Origin: a virus
Length of the DNA stretch: 64,000 bases
IMG/VR virus record: IMGVR_UViG_3300044959_000237
Location: 47,269 to 111,268 of that record
Direction: 5' to 3' (one strand)
The notes beneath the pieces were generated by a model. It was not told the DNA's origin. It saw nothing but the letters and a program-made list of their open reading frames with translations, and did not search any database. The translations under genes were made by a program, and so were the position numbers. How positions within the stretch are numbered: position 1 is the first letter of the stretch; each line of letters begins with the position of its first letter. This document shows, one piece after another, positions 34,762 to 43,888 of the stretch.

Positions 34762-36576
34762 TTAAAATTCGAACAATTCCGACAATTCCGTATTGTCCAA
34801 TATCGGATCGATGTTCCAATCTTCCAGAGCAGAGAAAAGATTTTTCAGCTTTTTGTTTACAATCGTGTTTTCCATTTCATCGGTATCCACTTGAAAATTT
34901 TTCAACCATTCCGGTAAATGTTCGATATCGAATGGCAAAGCCAGACTTTTGATGTCATGAACATTCTTTTTAAGAAAGAAAACCAGCACTTTTGCTCCAT
35001 CGACAATCTGTGAGGAAACATAGTCCCTGTAATATTTTTTCATTTCGTTCCAATTTATGGATGCCATGACATGTCCCGGTATTCTCGGTGATTTCAATTG
35101 ATCTATGTATTTTTTCAATTTGATTTTTTCTTTTTTGTCAATTGTGTTTTTCAGAAGTTTTTCATATTCGTGGATCACTTTTTCATCTTTGGATTCTTCG
35201 TACAGTTTCGTGTAAAATTCGAGTTTGTTGACTTTTTTTGGATATCCTTTCTGCCAATCCGGCATTTTTCTGAAATCTTTTTTGAATTTTTTGATTTTCG
35301 AAAAAATATGATTCTTGTCTTTATTGGACAAAATATCATAGAGAAGTTCTTCCAGAAACTTTTGTACAAAAATTGGTGTATCGGAACGTTTCAGTTCCAA
35401 ACCCATGGCCTTGATTTCACCCAATTTACCATTTTTGTCCAATCTTTTTCCTTCTTTGTCGAAACATAACAGGGCATATCTCTTTTTTGTAATAAAATAA
35501 CCTTTGGATGCCACAATTTCTCTTGCTGCCCTTATGTTTGCAAATTCTTCCCTGACATTGAACTCGTTTTTCATGAATTCGTTGAAAGATTCGTTTACAA
35601 GTTGAGCAACTTCATCGTAAAGTTTTATCGAATTTTCTTTGGTCCATTCGATATCCGAAAATTCTTTCAAATGATAAGCACTGAAATAAGAAGAATTGTG
35701 AACCAGAATTCTGTTTGCAAAAAACCACGGCATCTTTTTACTGATACCAATATCGTACACATGATTGTATTCTTTTCCCAACATTACAACACTTTCGAGA
35801 TACGTTTCCTGAATATCACCGGAATAATCTACTATCAAAATGGGTTTTTCTGACATTTTTTTGAATTTTTTTTCGTCGAGAAGAATTTTCGGACTGAATT
35901 TAATCAGTCTGTTGTTTTTTTTATTCCAATATAAAAGACTGTGATCTTCCGTAACTTTTACGGTATTTCCGCTGAGTAATTTTATTTGATAGATTTCCTT
36001 GTCTACATAATGTCGATATATATAATCGAATCCTGTTTCTGTCATGAAACAATTCTTTTTATCGAAACTGGCTACTTTCAGAAAATCGGAGCAGGCATAT
36101 TCCTTGTTTTTCGAAAAATATTTTTTCTCACAAAGATCGAAAAGATCTTTTATATCTATTTCACCGACATTGGTTATGATTTTGGTATCTTCCGTAACAC
36201 TGTCCGTATCTCCATACAATATTGCTTTTCCTTCGTGATCGTACTCTCCGGTCAGAATTTCGTTTATTTTTGCATTCATGTGTTTGGTAATACATCTTCC
36301 GGTCATTGTCACACTTTGTCCGATTCTGTTATCGGCAAATTTCATATGTTGATTCAACAATGATCCATAAACGGAATTGAGTAGAATTTTCGTAGCATAT
36401 TGACGAAAATCGAAGTTTTCTGCCAGAATTCTGGTTTGATTTCTGTTTTTGCTCAAAAGTTTGCCATCTTTTATTTCAAGATTGTACTTTTTCATGATTT
36501 CGCTCAGTTTTTTCAAATCTTTTTCTTTTATGATTTCTTCGATATTCAATATATCTTCGTAACTTTCGAGATTCAT
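34762..36576 (-). CDS. 43: DNA polymerase family B, C-terminal half, with mini-intein (gp43B)
   Basis: Starts at MNLESYED by ATGA overlap with the upstream half. It carries motif B (KILLNSVYGSLLNQ near residue 63) and motif C YGDTD/S near residue 121, the latter interrupted by a 169-residue intein (residues 126-294). After the intein follow KKRYALL (motif with KKRY) and a thumb domain. Splicing would restore YGDTDSSYFS, essential for activity. The mature C-half is about 435 residues. It must pair with the upstream half carrying the exonuclease and motif A. Confidence 0.9.
   Translation of the reverse strand: MNLESYEDILNIEEIIKEKDLKKLSEIMKKYNLEIKDGKLLSKNRNQTRILAENFDFRQYATKILLNSVYGSLLNQHMKFADNRIGQSVTMTGRCITKHMNAKINEILTGEYDHEGKAILYGDTDSVTEDTKIITNVGEIDIKDLFDLCEKKYFSKNKEYACSDFLKVASFDKKNCFMTETGFDYIYRHYVDKEIYQIKLLSGNTVKVTEDHSLLYWNKKNNRLIKFSPKILLDEKKFKKMSEKPILIVDYSGDIQETYLESVVMLGKEYNHVYDIGISKKMPWFFANRILVHNSSYFSAYHLKEFSDIEWTKENSIKLYDEVAQLVNESFNEFMKNEFNVREEFANIRAAREIVASKGYFITKKRYALLCFDKEGKRLDKNGKLGEIKAMGLELKRSDTPIFVQKFLEELLYDILSNKDKNHIFSKIKKFKKDFRKMPDWQKGYPKKVNKLEFYTKLYEESKDEKVIHEYEKLLKNTIDKKEKIKLKKYIDQLKSPRIPGHVMASINWNEMKKYYRDYVSSQIVDGAKVLVFFLKKNVHDIKSLALPFDIEHLPEWLKNFQVDTDEMENTIVNKKLKNLFSALEDWNIDPILDNTELSELFEF
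35695..36201 (-). other. Mini-intein in polymerase motif C
   Basis: 169 residues. Block A SVTEDTKII begins with Ser1, block B is GNTVKVTEDHSLL with the T-x-x-H motif, block F is NHVYDIGIS and block G is FFANRILVHN, followed by Ser+1. No homing endonuclease domain fits in this length. The insertion point YGDTD/S equals the pol-c-like site used by archaeal and algal-virus polymerase inteins. The Ser1 nucleophile and the HN penultimate pair imply standard splicing. Confidence 0.92.
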
Positions 36577-38294
36577 TGTTTCATCTTCTCCAAAATTTCT
36601 TCCGGTAACTCGAAACCGTCTTCGGACAGTTTGAAAAATATTTTTGCCAATCTCTGTAACTTTTTTCGATTTGTGAACCATTCTTCGAGAAGTATCGGAA
36701 CAAGTCCTTTTTTATCCATGATGAATATGGTTCCATTTGCACTCAAACTCAGATCTTTTCCACCAAAGATCATTTCGTATATTTCTTTTGCTTTCAATTC
36801 GTAAATTTCTTTTGTATCGTTCATTTCAAGTTGCAGAATATCATCTGTCTGTAACATGATCATGTTATATTCCAGTATTCCGAACAGATCGTGCATTGCT
36901 TCCGATGCGGTTTTGCATCCTTCTTTTATTTTGTTGAGAATGAAATTATTTGTATATGTAGGCAAAACCTGAGCAAATATCTTTTCCGGACTCATATTCA
37001 AGCTTCTGATGATCGAAGGATAAAGAGAGTTTATATCCACGCTTCCGACAAAATCATGCAGACCTTTTTTCGGATATATGACAAAAGCGCCGGCAACACT
37101 TTCATCTTTATCTTCGTTTTCACTTTCATTTTCGTCTTCGTTTTCTTCACTATCATTCGAAACAATTCGATTTGTAAAATTGACTTTTTCCCAATGATGA
37201 ATGAAATCTTTGTCCGGACATACCATTTTCAAATCGTGAGATTTTAACGTCAAAGCTTGTTCGATCAAAGAGATGCTGCCAAGAGTAGTGGGAAGTGTCA
37301 CACAGTTGAGATGAGAAACGATGTTACTCAATTCGAGATATTTTTTCTTCTGATCTATTTTGTAAAGAATCATGACGTCCTGTTTGGAATATTCGATGAA
37401 TTTTCTGAAATCGTTCCTGTACAAATCATCCAATGTTCCTTTGTATGCTACCTTCTTTTCACCAATTTCCTTTTCTCCTATGAAATCCAGTTTGTAACTT
37501 GGAACTTCTGACAATGAATGTTTCATGTACAATTCGAGATAATCCATATGATGTCTTCCAGACAACTCATAGGTAAGAAAATCTTTGTTGAATTGTGTAA
37601 ATATTCTTCTTTTCGGAGGAGGAAAATTTTCCAGACAAAGTCTTTTTATTTCATTTTCTCCTAATATTATTTTCGTTCTCTCCACAATATAAGGAATATC
37701 GTATTTTTTCGAATTCCAACCGGTCAAAACATCAACATCTTGTATATATTTCAAAAATTCGTCGAGTAAGTTTTCTTCATTGTCGAATATGAAAACATCT
37801 TCCAATCCTTCAAGTTCCTTTTCTGCCTGTTTCCTGTTCATTGTTTTTGGATACAAAGTAAATGTCATATTATGTTTTTCATATGTTGTATATATTGAAA
37901 TTGTACATATTCGGTTCGTAGGTTTTTCCGGAACGGCAAAACCTCCATTTTCCAAATCGAATTCGACTTCGATATCGAAAAATCCTATATTCAATTCAGG
38001 AAGCTCGGAATTTCTGTAATATTTCTCCAAAATTTTGTTTTCAATTGAAATATCACTTTCAAATGTTCGTATTCCATTCTGTCTTGTTTTTTTCAATTCG
38101 AAATAGAACTTTTTGAGATCCTTGAACTCCTTTTTTTTGGCTTTTGTTCCAAAAAGAGTATTGTACATTCCATTGTCGTCTTCATAGTAGAATTCCAAAA
38201 CAGGATCGTATGTTTTTACAATTCGTTTTCTGTTTTTTCTTTCAGAAACGAAAACCTTGTTTTTTTCTTTGTCATAATGAACATCTACATACAT
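36573..38294 (-). CDS. 43: DNA polymerase family B, N-terminal half (gp43A)
   Basis: The 573-residue protein contains the 3'-5' exonuclease motifs FFDIEVEF near residue 104, GWNSKKYDIPY near 197 and YSKQDVMILYK near 308, and the palm motif A DINSLYPSIIRSL near 421. It stops before motif B, so the split falls in the fingers region, as in split gp43 genes of some Aeromonas T4-like phages. Its last codons overlap the C-half start as ATGA, giving coupled, near-equal synthesis. An acidic insert (EENEDENESENEDKDE near residue 390) is unusual. The ribosome site is weak. Confidence 0.92.
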   Translation of the reverse strand: MYVDVHYDKEKNKVFVSERKNRKRIVKTYDPVLEFYYEDDNGMYNTLFGTKAKKKEFKDLKKFYFELKKTRQNGIRTFESDISIENKILEKYYRNSELPELNIGFFDIEVEFDLENGGFAVPEKPTNRICTISIYTTYEKHNMTFTLYPKTMNRKQAEKELEGLEDVFIFDNEENLLDEFLKYIQDVDVLTGWNSKKYDIPYIVERTKIILGENEIKRLCLENFPPPKRRIFTQFNKDFLTYELSGRHHMDYLELYMKHSLSEVPSYKLDFIGEKEIGEKKVAYKGTLDDLYRNDFRKFIEYSKQDVMILYKIDQKKKYLELSNIVSHLNCVTLPTTLGSISLIEQALTLKSHDLKMVCPDKDFIHHWEKVNFTNRIVSNDSEENEDENESENEDKDESVAGAFVIYPKKGLHDFVGSVDINSLYPSIIRSLNMSPEKIFAQVLPTYTNNFILNKIKEGCKTASEAMHDLFGILEYNMIMLQTDDILQLEMNDTKEIYELKAKEIYEMIFGGKDLSLSANGTIFIMDKKGLVPILLEEWFTNRKKLQRLAKIFFKLSEDGFELPEEILEKMKQ

Positions 38295-38384
38295 GATTTT
38301 TTACCGATATTTCTTTAAACCGAGAATCGATTTTTTCTACTTGTGTATTATATTTTTCACAAAACGGAAAATCAATAAAGGAAC

Positions 38385-38415
38385 AATTGAACTTCATTGA
38401 AATTGAAGTTCAATT
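38385..38415 (-). terminator. 12-bp hairpin between the SpoVR and polymerase genes
   Basis: AATTGAACTTCA and TGAAGTTCAATT pair around TTGAAAT. On the minus strand it lies between the SpoVR stop and the polymerase start and is followed by a weak T tract. It may terminate SpoVR mRNA or regulate the polymerase leader, which T4 controls by gp43 binding to a leader hairpin. Confidence 0.5.
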
Positions 38416-38492
38416 TTCGAAATTTTTCGAAAATTTTTTCGAAAATTCAATAATTGAAAAATTGATTTTTTTTTTTGAAAATCTTGAAATTT

Positions 38493-39998
38493 CTAGGAAA
38501 TTTTCTTTCTTTTTTTCACAACATCGTTTTCATCTACGAAAATTATTTCGATAGGAAATCCCCACAAATCTTTCAAATTGGATAATGCCATGTAACTTTC
38601 TTTGCTCAAATCCATATTATTGTACATATTGTATTGTAAGGTCATCACTCTGTCACCGACCAATTTGATATTTTTTACGAAAATATCGGGAAAAAACATG
38701 ATTGGTGAATAATTGTTTGCAAGAGTTTTTCTTATTTCTCTGTAACCTCTTTCATTGTGTATTTTTTCCACCAGATAACTGTTTTTGGAAGAATCATCAT
38801 GTATTTTTATCAATTTGTTGTCCCGAATGAACTTTGGTGTCAGAAACTGTTGAATAAAGCTATCATCGCGATAATTTTTTACTGTATTCAAAATGACATC
38901 TTTCCAATTTTTTCCAGTCAGATAAGGAAAATACTCCGAATCTTCTTCTGTAGGATTTTCACAAATTCTTTTTATTTCCATGAACATATGAAAACCAAGA
39001 TAGTAAGGATTGAAATTTGGATTCAAAACACCGAGATCTGGTTGATTTACAACCGCTGTATGCAAATCTATGAATTCCAACATCGAACCATCTGTAATGA
39101 GACCTTTTTCCCATAAACGATACATTATGTAATAATGAACGAAACAAGCGAAACCTTCATTCATTACTTTGGTAAGTATTTGAGGATAGAAATATTCTGC
39201 AATTTTTCTTACAATTCTTACAATTTCTTTCTGCCAATCTTTCAGAACAAGACTGTTTTTCTCTATAACATAAAGAATATTTTCTTCATCCAAATGTTTT
39301 GTAAACTTTTCTTCCAAATTTTCATTTTTGTTTTTTTCTTTTTCCTTTTTTATCATCCAATCGGTGGTTTTTTCCATGAAATGATCATAGTTTTCTTCCA
39401 AAAGTTTTATTTTTTGTTGTAAAATATAATGTTCTTTCTGAACATTTGTTTTTTTCTTTTTTATTTTGTTGATTCCCATGAACATGAGAGAATGGCATTT
39501 GTCCAACAATTCTTCTACTTCATCACCATATTTTTCTTCACACTTTCTAATGTAATCTTTTGCAAAAGTCAAATATTGCAAAATGAAATCCGCATGAGTC
39601 TGTTCTCTGAACAAATAATTGTTCTTGAAAAAATGATTGTGACCAAAAGCAGCATGAGCAATTACCAATAGTTGTGTCGTGGCGGTGTTGTTTTCCATCA
39701 GATAATTTATACAAGGATTGGAATTTATTACCATTTCGTATGCCAACGGCATACCTTTTCTGAATTCTTTCTGATGTACAAGAAACTTTTTACCAAATGA
39801 CCAGTGATTGTAAAATATTGGCATTCCATTGCTTGCATAAGCATCCAGCATTTGTTCACTGGTAACAATTTCTATTACGTTCGGATATGTATCCAGATTC
39901 AACTCTTCTTTAGCTATTTCTTCACATAGCTCCAATGATTTTTCTATAAACTCGAAATTCCACTCCGAACCGGTATAAAATGGTTTGTTTTTCGACAT
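38493..39998 (-). CDS. SpoVR/YcgB family protein
   Basis: The 501-residue protein has the family opening (W-x-FE...IEKSLELCEEIAKEE), MLDAYASNGMPIFYNHWSFGK, the long conserved IAHAAFGHNHFFKNN and a domain with NEGFACFVHYYIM. Length equals the bacterial family (about 500). SpoVR affects spore cortex in Bacillus and is linked to stress-sensing PrkA/YeaH systems in other bacteria, but the biochemical role is unknown. AAGGT lies 5 bases before ATG and a late-type promoter about 25 bases upstream. A surprising gene for a phage. Confidence 0.9.
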   Translation of the reverse strand: MSKNKPFYTGSEWNFEFIEKSLELCEEIAKEELNLDTYPNVIEIVTSEQMLDAYASNGMPIFYNHWSFGKKFLVHQKEFRKGMPLAYEMVINSNPCINYLMENNTATTQLLVIAHAAFGHNHFFKNNYLFREQTHADFILQYLTFAKDYIRKCEEKYGDEVEELLDKCHSLMFMGINKIKKKKTNVQKEHYILQQKIKLLEENYDHFMEKTTDWMIKKEKEKNKNENLEEKFTKHLDEENILYVIEKNSLVLKDWQKEIVRIVRKIAEYFYPQILTKVMNEGFACFVHYYIMYRLWEKGLITDGSMLEFIDLHTAVVNQPDLGVLNPNFNPYYLGFHMFMEIKRICENPTEEDSEYFPYLTGKNWKDVILNTVKNYRDDSFIQQFLTPKFIRDNKLIKIHDDSSKNSYLVEKIHNERGYREIRKTLANNYSPIMFFPDIFVKNIKLVGDRVMTLQYNMYNNMDLSKESYMALSNLKDLWGFPIEIIFVDENDVVKKRKKIS

Positions 39999-40022
39999 TT
40001 TACCTTACTTTTGCACATGAAA

Positions 40023-40030
40023 TATTTATC
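40023..40030 (-). promoter_or_regulatory. Late promoter motif GATAAATA
   Basis: 25 bases before the SpoVR start; divergent with the lysozyme promoter 8 bases away. Confidence 0.6.
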
Positions 40031-40037
40031 TATCTCA

Positions 40038-40045
40038 TATAAATA
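40038..40045 (+). promoter_or_regulatory. Late promoter TATAAATA(ATTG)
   Basis: Perfect T4 late core, 34 bases before the lysozyme ATG. Confidence 0.8.
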
Positions 40046-40078
40046 ATTGTAGATAATTTTCAATGAAAGGTCAAAAAA

Positions 40079-40516
40079 ATGAAAACAAGTAAAAAAGGAT
40101 TGGAACTCATCGCCGAATTCGAAGGATTTTCACCGACAATTTACAAGGATGTTGCAGGATATCCCACAATAGGTTTCGGTCATTTGTTGAAAGAAAACGA
40201 AGAAAAATTGTTTCAAAACGGAATTACAAAAGAACAGGCATATGAACTTTTAGCCAAAGATGTAAAAGAAGCAGAAAATGCAATAATCAAATATGTTCGT
40301 GTTCCTCTTACACAAAATCAATTCGATGCTCTTGTCTCGTTTGTTTACAATGTCGGCAGTGGAAACTTTCAGAAAAGTACTTTATTGAAAGAATTGAATG
40401 CAAAAAATTATGCAAAAGCAGCAGACGAATTTCTCAAATGGACAAAAGCAGGTGGAAAAGAATATAAGGGGTTGGTAAGAAGAAGACAGAAAGAAAGAGA
40501 ACTTTTTTTGTCGTGA
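40079..40516 (+). CDS. Endolysin, GH24 lysozyme
   Basis: The 145-residue protein has the GH24 active site E-x8-D-x5-T: ELIAEFEGF (Glu), IYKDVAGYPTIGFGH (Asp, Thr), then VPLTQNQFDALVSFVYNVG and the C-terminal GLVRRRQKERELF. It cleaves the peptidoglycan glycan chain during lysis. No signal peptide or membrane arrest is present, so release would need a holin. AAAGG precedes the start. It stands alone on the plus strand with its own late promoter, a common lysis arrangement. Confidence 0.92.
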   Translation: MKTSKKGLELIAEFEGFSPTIYKDVAGYPTIGFGHLLKENEEKLFQNGITKEQAYELLAKDVKEAENAIIKYVRVPLTQNQFDALVSFVYNVGSGNFQKSTLLKELNAKNYAKAADEFLKWTKAGGKEYKGLVRRRQKERELFLS

Positions 40517-40522
40517 TTGTTT

Positions 40523-40867
40523 TTACTTTCTGAATACAATTTGATATTCGACACCATCGACAGTAAAGTTGTACAGCTGTCCATCAGCAGATAGAGTATT
40601 TTCCAAAATTGGATTCCCTGGTGCAAAAACCAATGCAGTTGTCGGTGTTGTAATCAAATTGACCGGGAAAGTACTTCCTTGAATCAAAAAGTTTGCACTT
40701 GCAACTTCCATTATGACTTTATTGACAACATCTGAACTTACAATAGTATACGTAGTTTCACTTGTAACGAATATTTCTACATATGGAGCGTTATTGTACA
40801 ACCAAGATCCTCTTGAAGGAAAAATTTCCAAACTTGAAAATTTTTTGAAATGACCTTTCAATATCAT
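40523..40867 (-). CDS. Small beta-rich protein, 114 aa, possibly virion-associated
   Basis: The Thr/Ser/Val-rich sequence (VEIFVTSETTYTIVSSDVVNK) is typical of small phage structural proteins. GGGAG lies 10 bases before ATG and a perfect late motif TATAAATA about 45 bases upstream. It converges with the lysozyme gene, 6 bases apart. No homologue recognised. Confidence 0.65.
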   Translation of the reverse strand: MILKGHFKKFSSLEIFPSRGSWLYNNAPYVEIFVTSETTYTIVSSDVVNKVIMEVASANFLIQGSTFPVNLITTPTTALVFAPGNPILENTLSADGQLYNFTVDGVEYQIVFRK

Positions 40868-40910
40868 GATTGTTATTCTCCCTGTTCTTTATATTTTAAT
40901 TGATCATTTT

Positions 40911-40918
40911 TATTTATA
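40911..40918 (-). promoter_or_regulatory. Late promoter TATAAATA
   Basis: Perfect core, 44 bases before the gene starting at 40867. Confidence 0.75.
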
Positions 40919-41089
40919 TTCAATTAAAATAAAAAAATTCTCTAACAAGATTGAAATCTTCTATTATCACAAAAAAAATATTCTATTGGAACACGAAGCA
41001 AAGTTGAAATTTGTGAACTTTTCAATAGAAATATACAAATATTTATGTATTTTTGCATATCATTTGTCGAAATACCATGACTTGTTTCG

Positions 41090-41461
41090 TCATGTTTTTC
41101 CTCTTTTCAGAATACTCAATTTCATTTCCAGTTTTTTACAATGTTTTTCCAAAGTTTTTTCAATATGTCGTAATCCGTCGAGAGGATTACATTTACCACA
41201 TGTGTATATGTCGATTGCCATGAAATTGTGTTCTGGCCAAGTATGTATCGAAATGTGACTTTCAGCCAAACCCACTATACATGTATAACCATTGTTTTCG
41301 AAACAGTGATCGTTCACAAACAAAACAGTTGCCTCCATTTTCTTCGCAGCATCGACAAGCAAATTTCTGATATATGAAAAATCATTGAAAATATTTTCAC
41401 TGATTTCATGCATCCATATATCAGAAATTACATGAGTTCCGTAATCAATGACTCGATTCAT
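41090..41461 (-). CDS. speD: S-adenosylmethionine decarboxylase (SpeD, bacterial class 1B)
   Basis: The 123-residue protein contains GLAESHISIHTWPEHNF, where the ES bond is cleaved to form the pyruvoyl cofactor, then IDIYTCGKCNP, with the catalytic Cys. Length fits the short proenzyme form. It makes decarboxylated AdoMet for spermidine synthesis. It is common in marine T4-like phages, where it may supply polyamines for DNA packing. GAGGGT lies 7 bases before ATG. Confidence 0.94.
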   Translation of the reverse strand: MNRVIDYGTHVISDIWMHEISENIFNDFSYIRNLLVDAAKKMEATVLFVNDHCFENNGYTCIVGLAESHISIHTWPEHNFMAIDIYTCGKCNPLDGLRHIEKTLEKHCKKLEMKLSILKRGKT

Positions 41462-41486
41462 TCTTTTTTACCCTCGATTTCTCTTC

Positions 41487-41840
41487 TTATTTGACATTCT
41501 TTACAACACTATATATGTATTTTTTCCAGACTTGATATATGTTCTTGACCTCGATTTTCTCTTCCATGACAAATTTGCTTTCATTTTCATCGAGTATTTT
41601 GATGTAGAAATTTTTGTGCCATGGAAATTTTCTGTTGAATTCAACTATGTCTTCCAAGATCAATTTTTTGTTATTGATTGTCATTTCGATTATGGCATGA
41701 CATTCCGTTCCGAGATCATGACCATTGCAAAGAAGCTCGATACTTTTTATACAATACAGTTCTTTTACATTGATTTTGAAATGTTTTACAATCGAGTCGA
41801 AAATATCGAAAATAGACTTTTTCGTTATCTGATATTTCAT
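41487..41840 (-). CDS. Hypothetical protein, 117 aa
   Basis: Co-directional with speD, 26 bases apart. It contains IKSIELLCNGHDLGTECHAIIEMTINNKKLILEDIVEFNRKF-type beta/alpha sequence in short pieces, no known motif. An upstream GGAA lies 6 bases before ATG. No function is suggested; it could be a second early function of the same operon. Confidence 0.65.
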   Translation of the reverse strand: MKYQITKKSIFDIFDSIVKHFKINVKELYCIKSIELLCNGHDLGTECHAIIEMTINNKKLILEDIVEFNRKFPWHKNFYIKILDENESKFVMEEKIEVKNIYQVWKKYIYSVVKNVK

Positions 41841-41973
41841 GTTTTTCCGTTCCGAAATTTTTCTGGAAAATTATACGAGTTCGAAATCGTTTGTCAACGG
41901 AAAAAAAAACATTGACAAATTCGATGCGAAAGCTTACAAATGAAAATAACAGGAGTAACTTGAAAGTAAAATC

Positions 41974-42264
41974 ATGCCACTTGTTCGAGACTATTCGAAA
42001 TTTGAAAAAAATCTGATCGAAGCCAGAAATATCATCGTTGAACAACAGAATCTTATTGTGAAAATTTACAACAGCAAAAAAGAAAAACGTGGCATTTTGA
42101 AAAAGTTCGACAATCTCAACAGAAAAATCGAAGAACTCAGAAAAATTTACAATGAAATAATCATTTTCATCAAAACCAAGAAAAGTGAAGATCTGATTGA
42201 AAACAAACTCGAAGAATTCAACAGAATTCGTGAGCAGATCGAGTTCGACATTCTCACTCTTTGA
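41974..42264 (+). CDS. Small coiled-coil protein, 96 aa
   Basis: A plus-strand gene convergent with the terminase gene. The protein is almost wholly helical, with ENKLEEFNRIREQIEFDIL heptads, and lacks a clear ribosome site (AGGAG is 19 bases before ATG). It could be a head or scaffold-related factor or a regulator; nothing more can be read. Confidence 0.55.
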   Translation: MPLVRDYSKFEKNLIEARNIIVEQQNLIVKIYNSKKEKRGILKKFDNLNRKIEELRKIYNEIIIFIKTKKSEDLIENKLEEFNRIREQIEFDILTL

Positions 42265-42287
42265 ATATAAAATCGAAAAAAAAACAA

Positions 42288-43856
42288 TCAAAGAACTATT
42301 ACAGGCATTGGTTCTTTCGAATTTTCTTTTTCGAGATCATCGAAATCTTCTTCGCGGCCTTTTAAATTTTTCTCCGGACCATAATATCTTCCAATGATCA
42401 TGTAAAGACGAATCACTACCAAAATTGCAGAAACAAGATCATCTTCACAACCTCTTTTTGCAGAAAAATTGCTACCGGTTCTCACGTAATTTTTCAATTC
42501 TGAAATCAGAAGTCTGCTATTCAAACTTATTTCATTTGTTTCGACAAGTCTCTTGAATCTCGCACAGGCTGCCATTTTATTTTTTGTTGTTGTGATAAGT
42601 CCTTTTCTTCTTTTTCTTTTTATCTGTCCCGGTACTTTGGGTTCATTTATCAATATTCCATCGATTTTTTCTTCGCCAATCTCCTTCAAAAGAGAAACTA
42701 TGGCTTCACCGATACCATTGTTTTCGAAACTCCAATATATTTCGTTGTTCTTGAGCTGTTTCAGACAACTACAAATGTATTTTATTACCGATAACTGATT
42801 TTTTACATCCGATTTGTTGTCAGACCATTCGGCAATCTGACACATATCATCCAAACGAAATACCTGAATTGCCGAATGATCTCCTCCAGTACCCGTTGCC
42901 GGATCCAGACCTATCAGATAAACACTCGAAGGAGACAAAGGTTCGTACCATCTCAGTTTTCCGTTCATTTCCGTTCTGATTGGATTTTTTCCTTTCAGAT
43001 TGTACAAAACAATCTGATCGATCAAGGTTTCGTCACTTTGAATGAACGAACAATTACATTCTCTTTCGAAGATTTCTCTTCCGAGAATCGATATCTGATC
43101 GGCAGCCCATTTTTCGTCTCTTTCCGGATGTGCATTCCATTTGAATGTTATGGCCTTGTATCCGTTTTCTCCAATTCCTCCCGGTCTTTCCATACCATTT
43201 TCGTCACATGTTTTCGTAGCAGCAAAATATATTTTTGCAAACAAATCTTCATCGGAATTTGGCGTACTTGTTATTATACACTGTCCACCCGTGGACAATG
43301 TTGGTTGAACAGCACTCCAGAATTCTTCTGCTATTTTTGGTGGTACGAATGCGAACTCGTCCAGATACAACAAACTCAAACTCAAACCTCTGGCTGCATT
43401 TGGACTCGTAGCTCTACTCAGAATTCTGCTGCCATTGTCGAATTCGATCGAACCTTTGTTGTATGTTATAACTCCCGGTTTGATCCACTCGGGCAATTCT
43501 TCATACGCGTATCTTACTCTGTGCATGATTTCAAGAGCCTGTCTTTCGAGTTGTGCAAGTATGAGTATTGTTTGATTGTCCTGAAATATGGATTTCCATA
43601 AAATATAACATGCTGCACAAGTGGTTTTTCCCATTTGTCTTGCTGTCAATGCAATGACATTTTTGTAATCGTGAAATGTTTTTATGATTTCTTTTTGAAA
43701 ATCGTAGGGACGAAATTTGTCAGCACCACGAAATGTCTGTATGGTAAAGAAATTTTCGGCAAAATAAAGGGGATCTTTTATACATAACGAAAGATGTTTT
43801 ATTTTTTCCTTGTCGAAAGCCGATTTTTGTCCAGCTTTCTTTAACAGTGATTCCAT
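42288..43856 (-). CDS. 17: Large terminase subunit, T4 gp17 type
   Basis: The 522-residue protein has an ATPase domain with Walker A ARQMGKTT near residue 70, Walker B SLLYLDEF near 157 and the coupling ITSTP near 192, then a RNase-H-like nuclease with GLDPATGTGGDHSAI near 310 and late acidic residues (CEDDL near 473). It pumps DNA into the prohead and makes the packaging cut. It lies downstream of the gp16-like small subunit and two unknown genes, as in T4-type packaging operons. Confidence 0.95.
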   Translation of the reverse strand: MESLLKKAGQKSAFDKEKIKHLSLCIKDPLYFAENFFTIQTFRGADKFRPYDFQKEIIKTFHDYKNVIALTARQMGKTTCAACYILWKSIFQDNQTILILAQLERQALEIMHRVRYAYEELPEWIKPGVITYNKGSIEFDNGSRILSRATSPNAARGLSLSLLYLDEFAFVPPKIAEEFWSAVQPTLSTGGQCIITSTPNSDEDLFAKIYFAATKTCDENGMERPGGIGENGYKAITFKWNAHPERDEKWAADQISILGREIFERECNCSFIQSDETLIDQIVLYNLKGKNPIRTEMNGKLRWYEPLSPSSVYLIGLDPATGTGGDHSAIQVFRLDDMCQIAEWSDNKSDVKNQLSVIKYICSCLKQLKNNEIYWSFENNGIGEAIVSLLKEIGEEKIDGILINEPKVPGQIKRKRRKGLITTTKNKMAACARFKRLVETNEISLNSRLLISELKNYVRTGSNFSAKRGCEDDLVSAILVVIRLYMIIGRYYGPEKNLKGREEDFDDLEKENSKEPMPVIVL

Positions 43857-43880
43857 TTTTTTCGAATCAGTTTGTTTTTT

Positions 43881-43888
43881 TATTTACA
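43881..43888 (-). promoter_or_regulatory. Late promoter-like motif TGTAAATA
   Basis: About 25 bases before the terminase start, one base from the core motif. Confidence 0.4.

Noticed and set aside
36573-36681. Ribosomal frameshift joining the two polymerase halves
   Set aside because: No slippery heptamer or downstream hairpin is seen at the junction, while an exact ATGA overlap offers reinitiation; two chains are the simpler reading.
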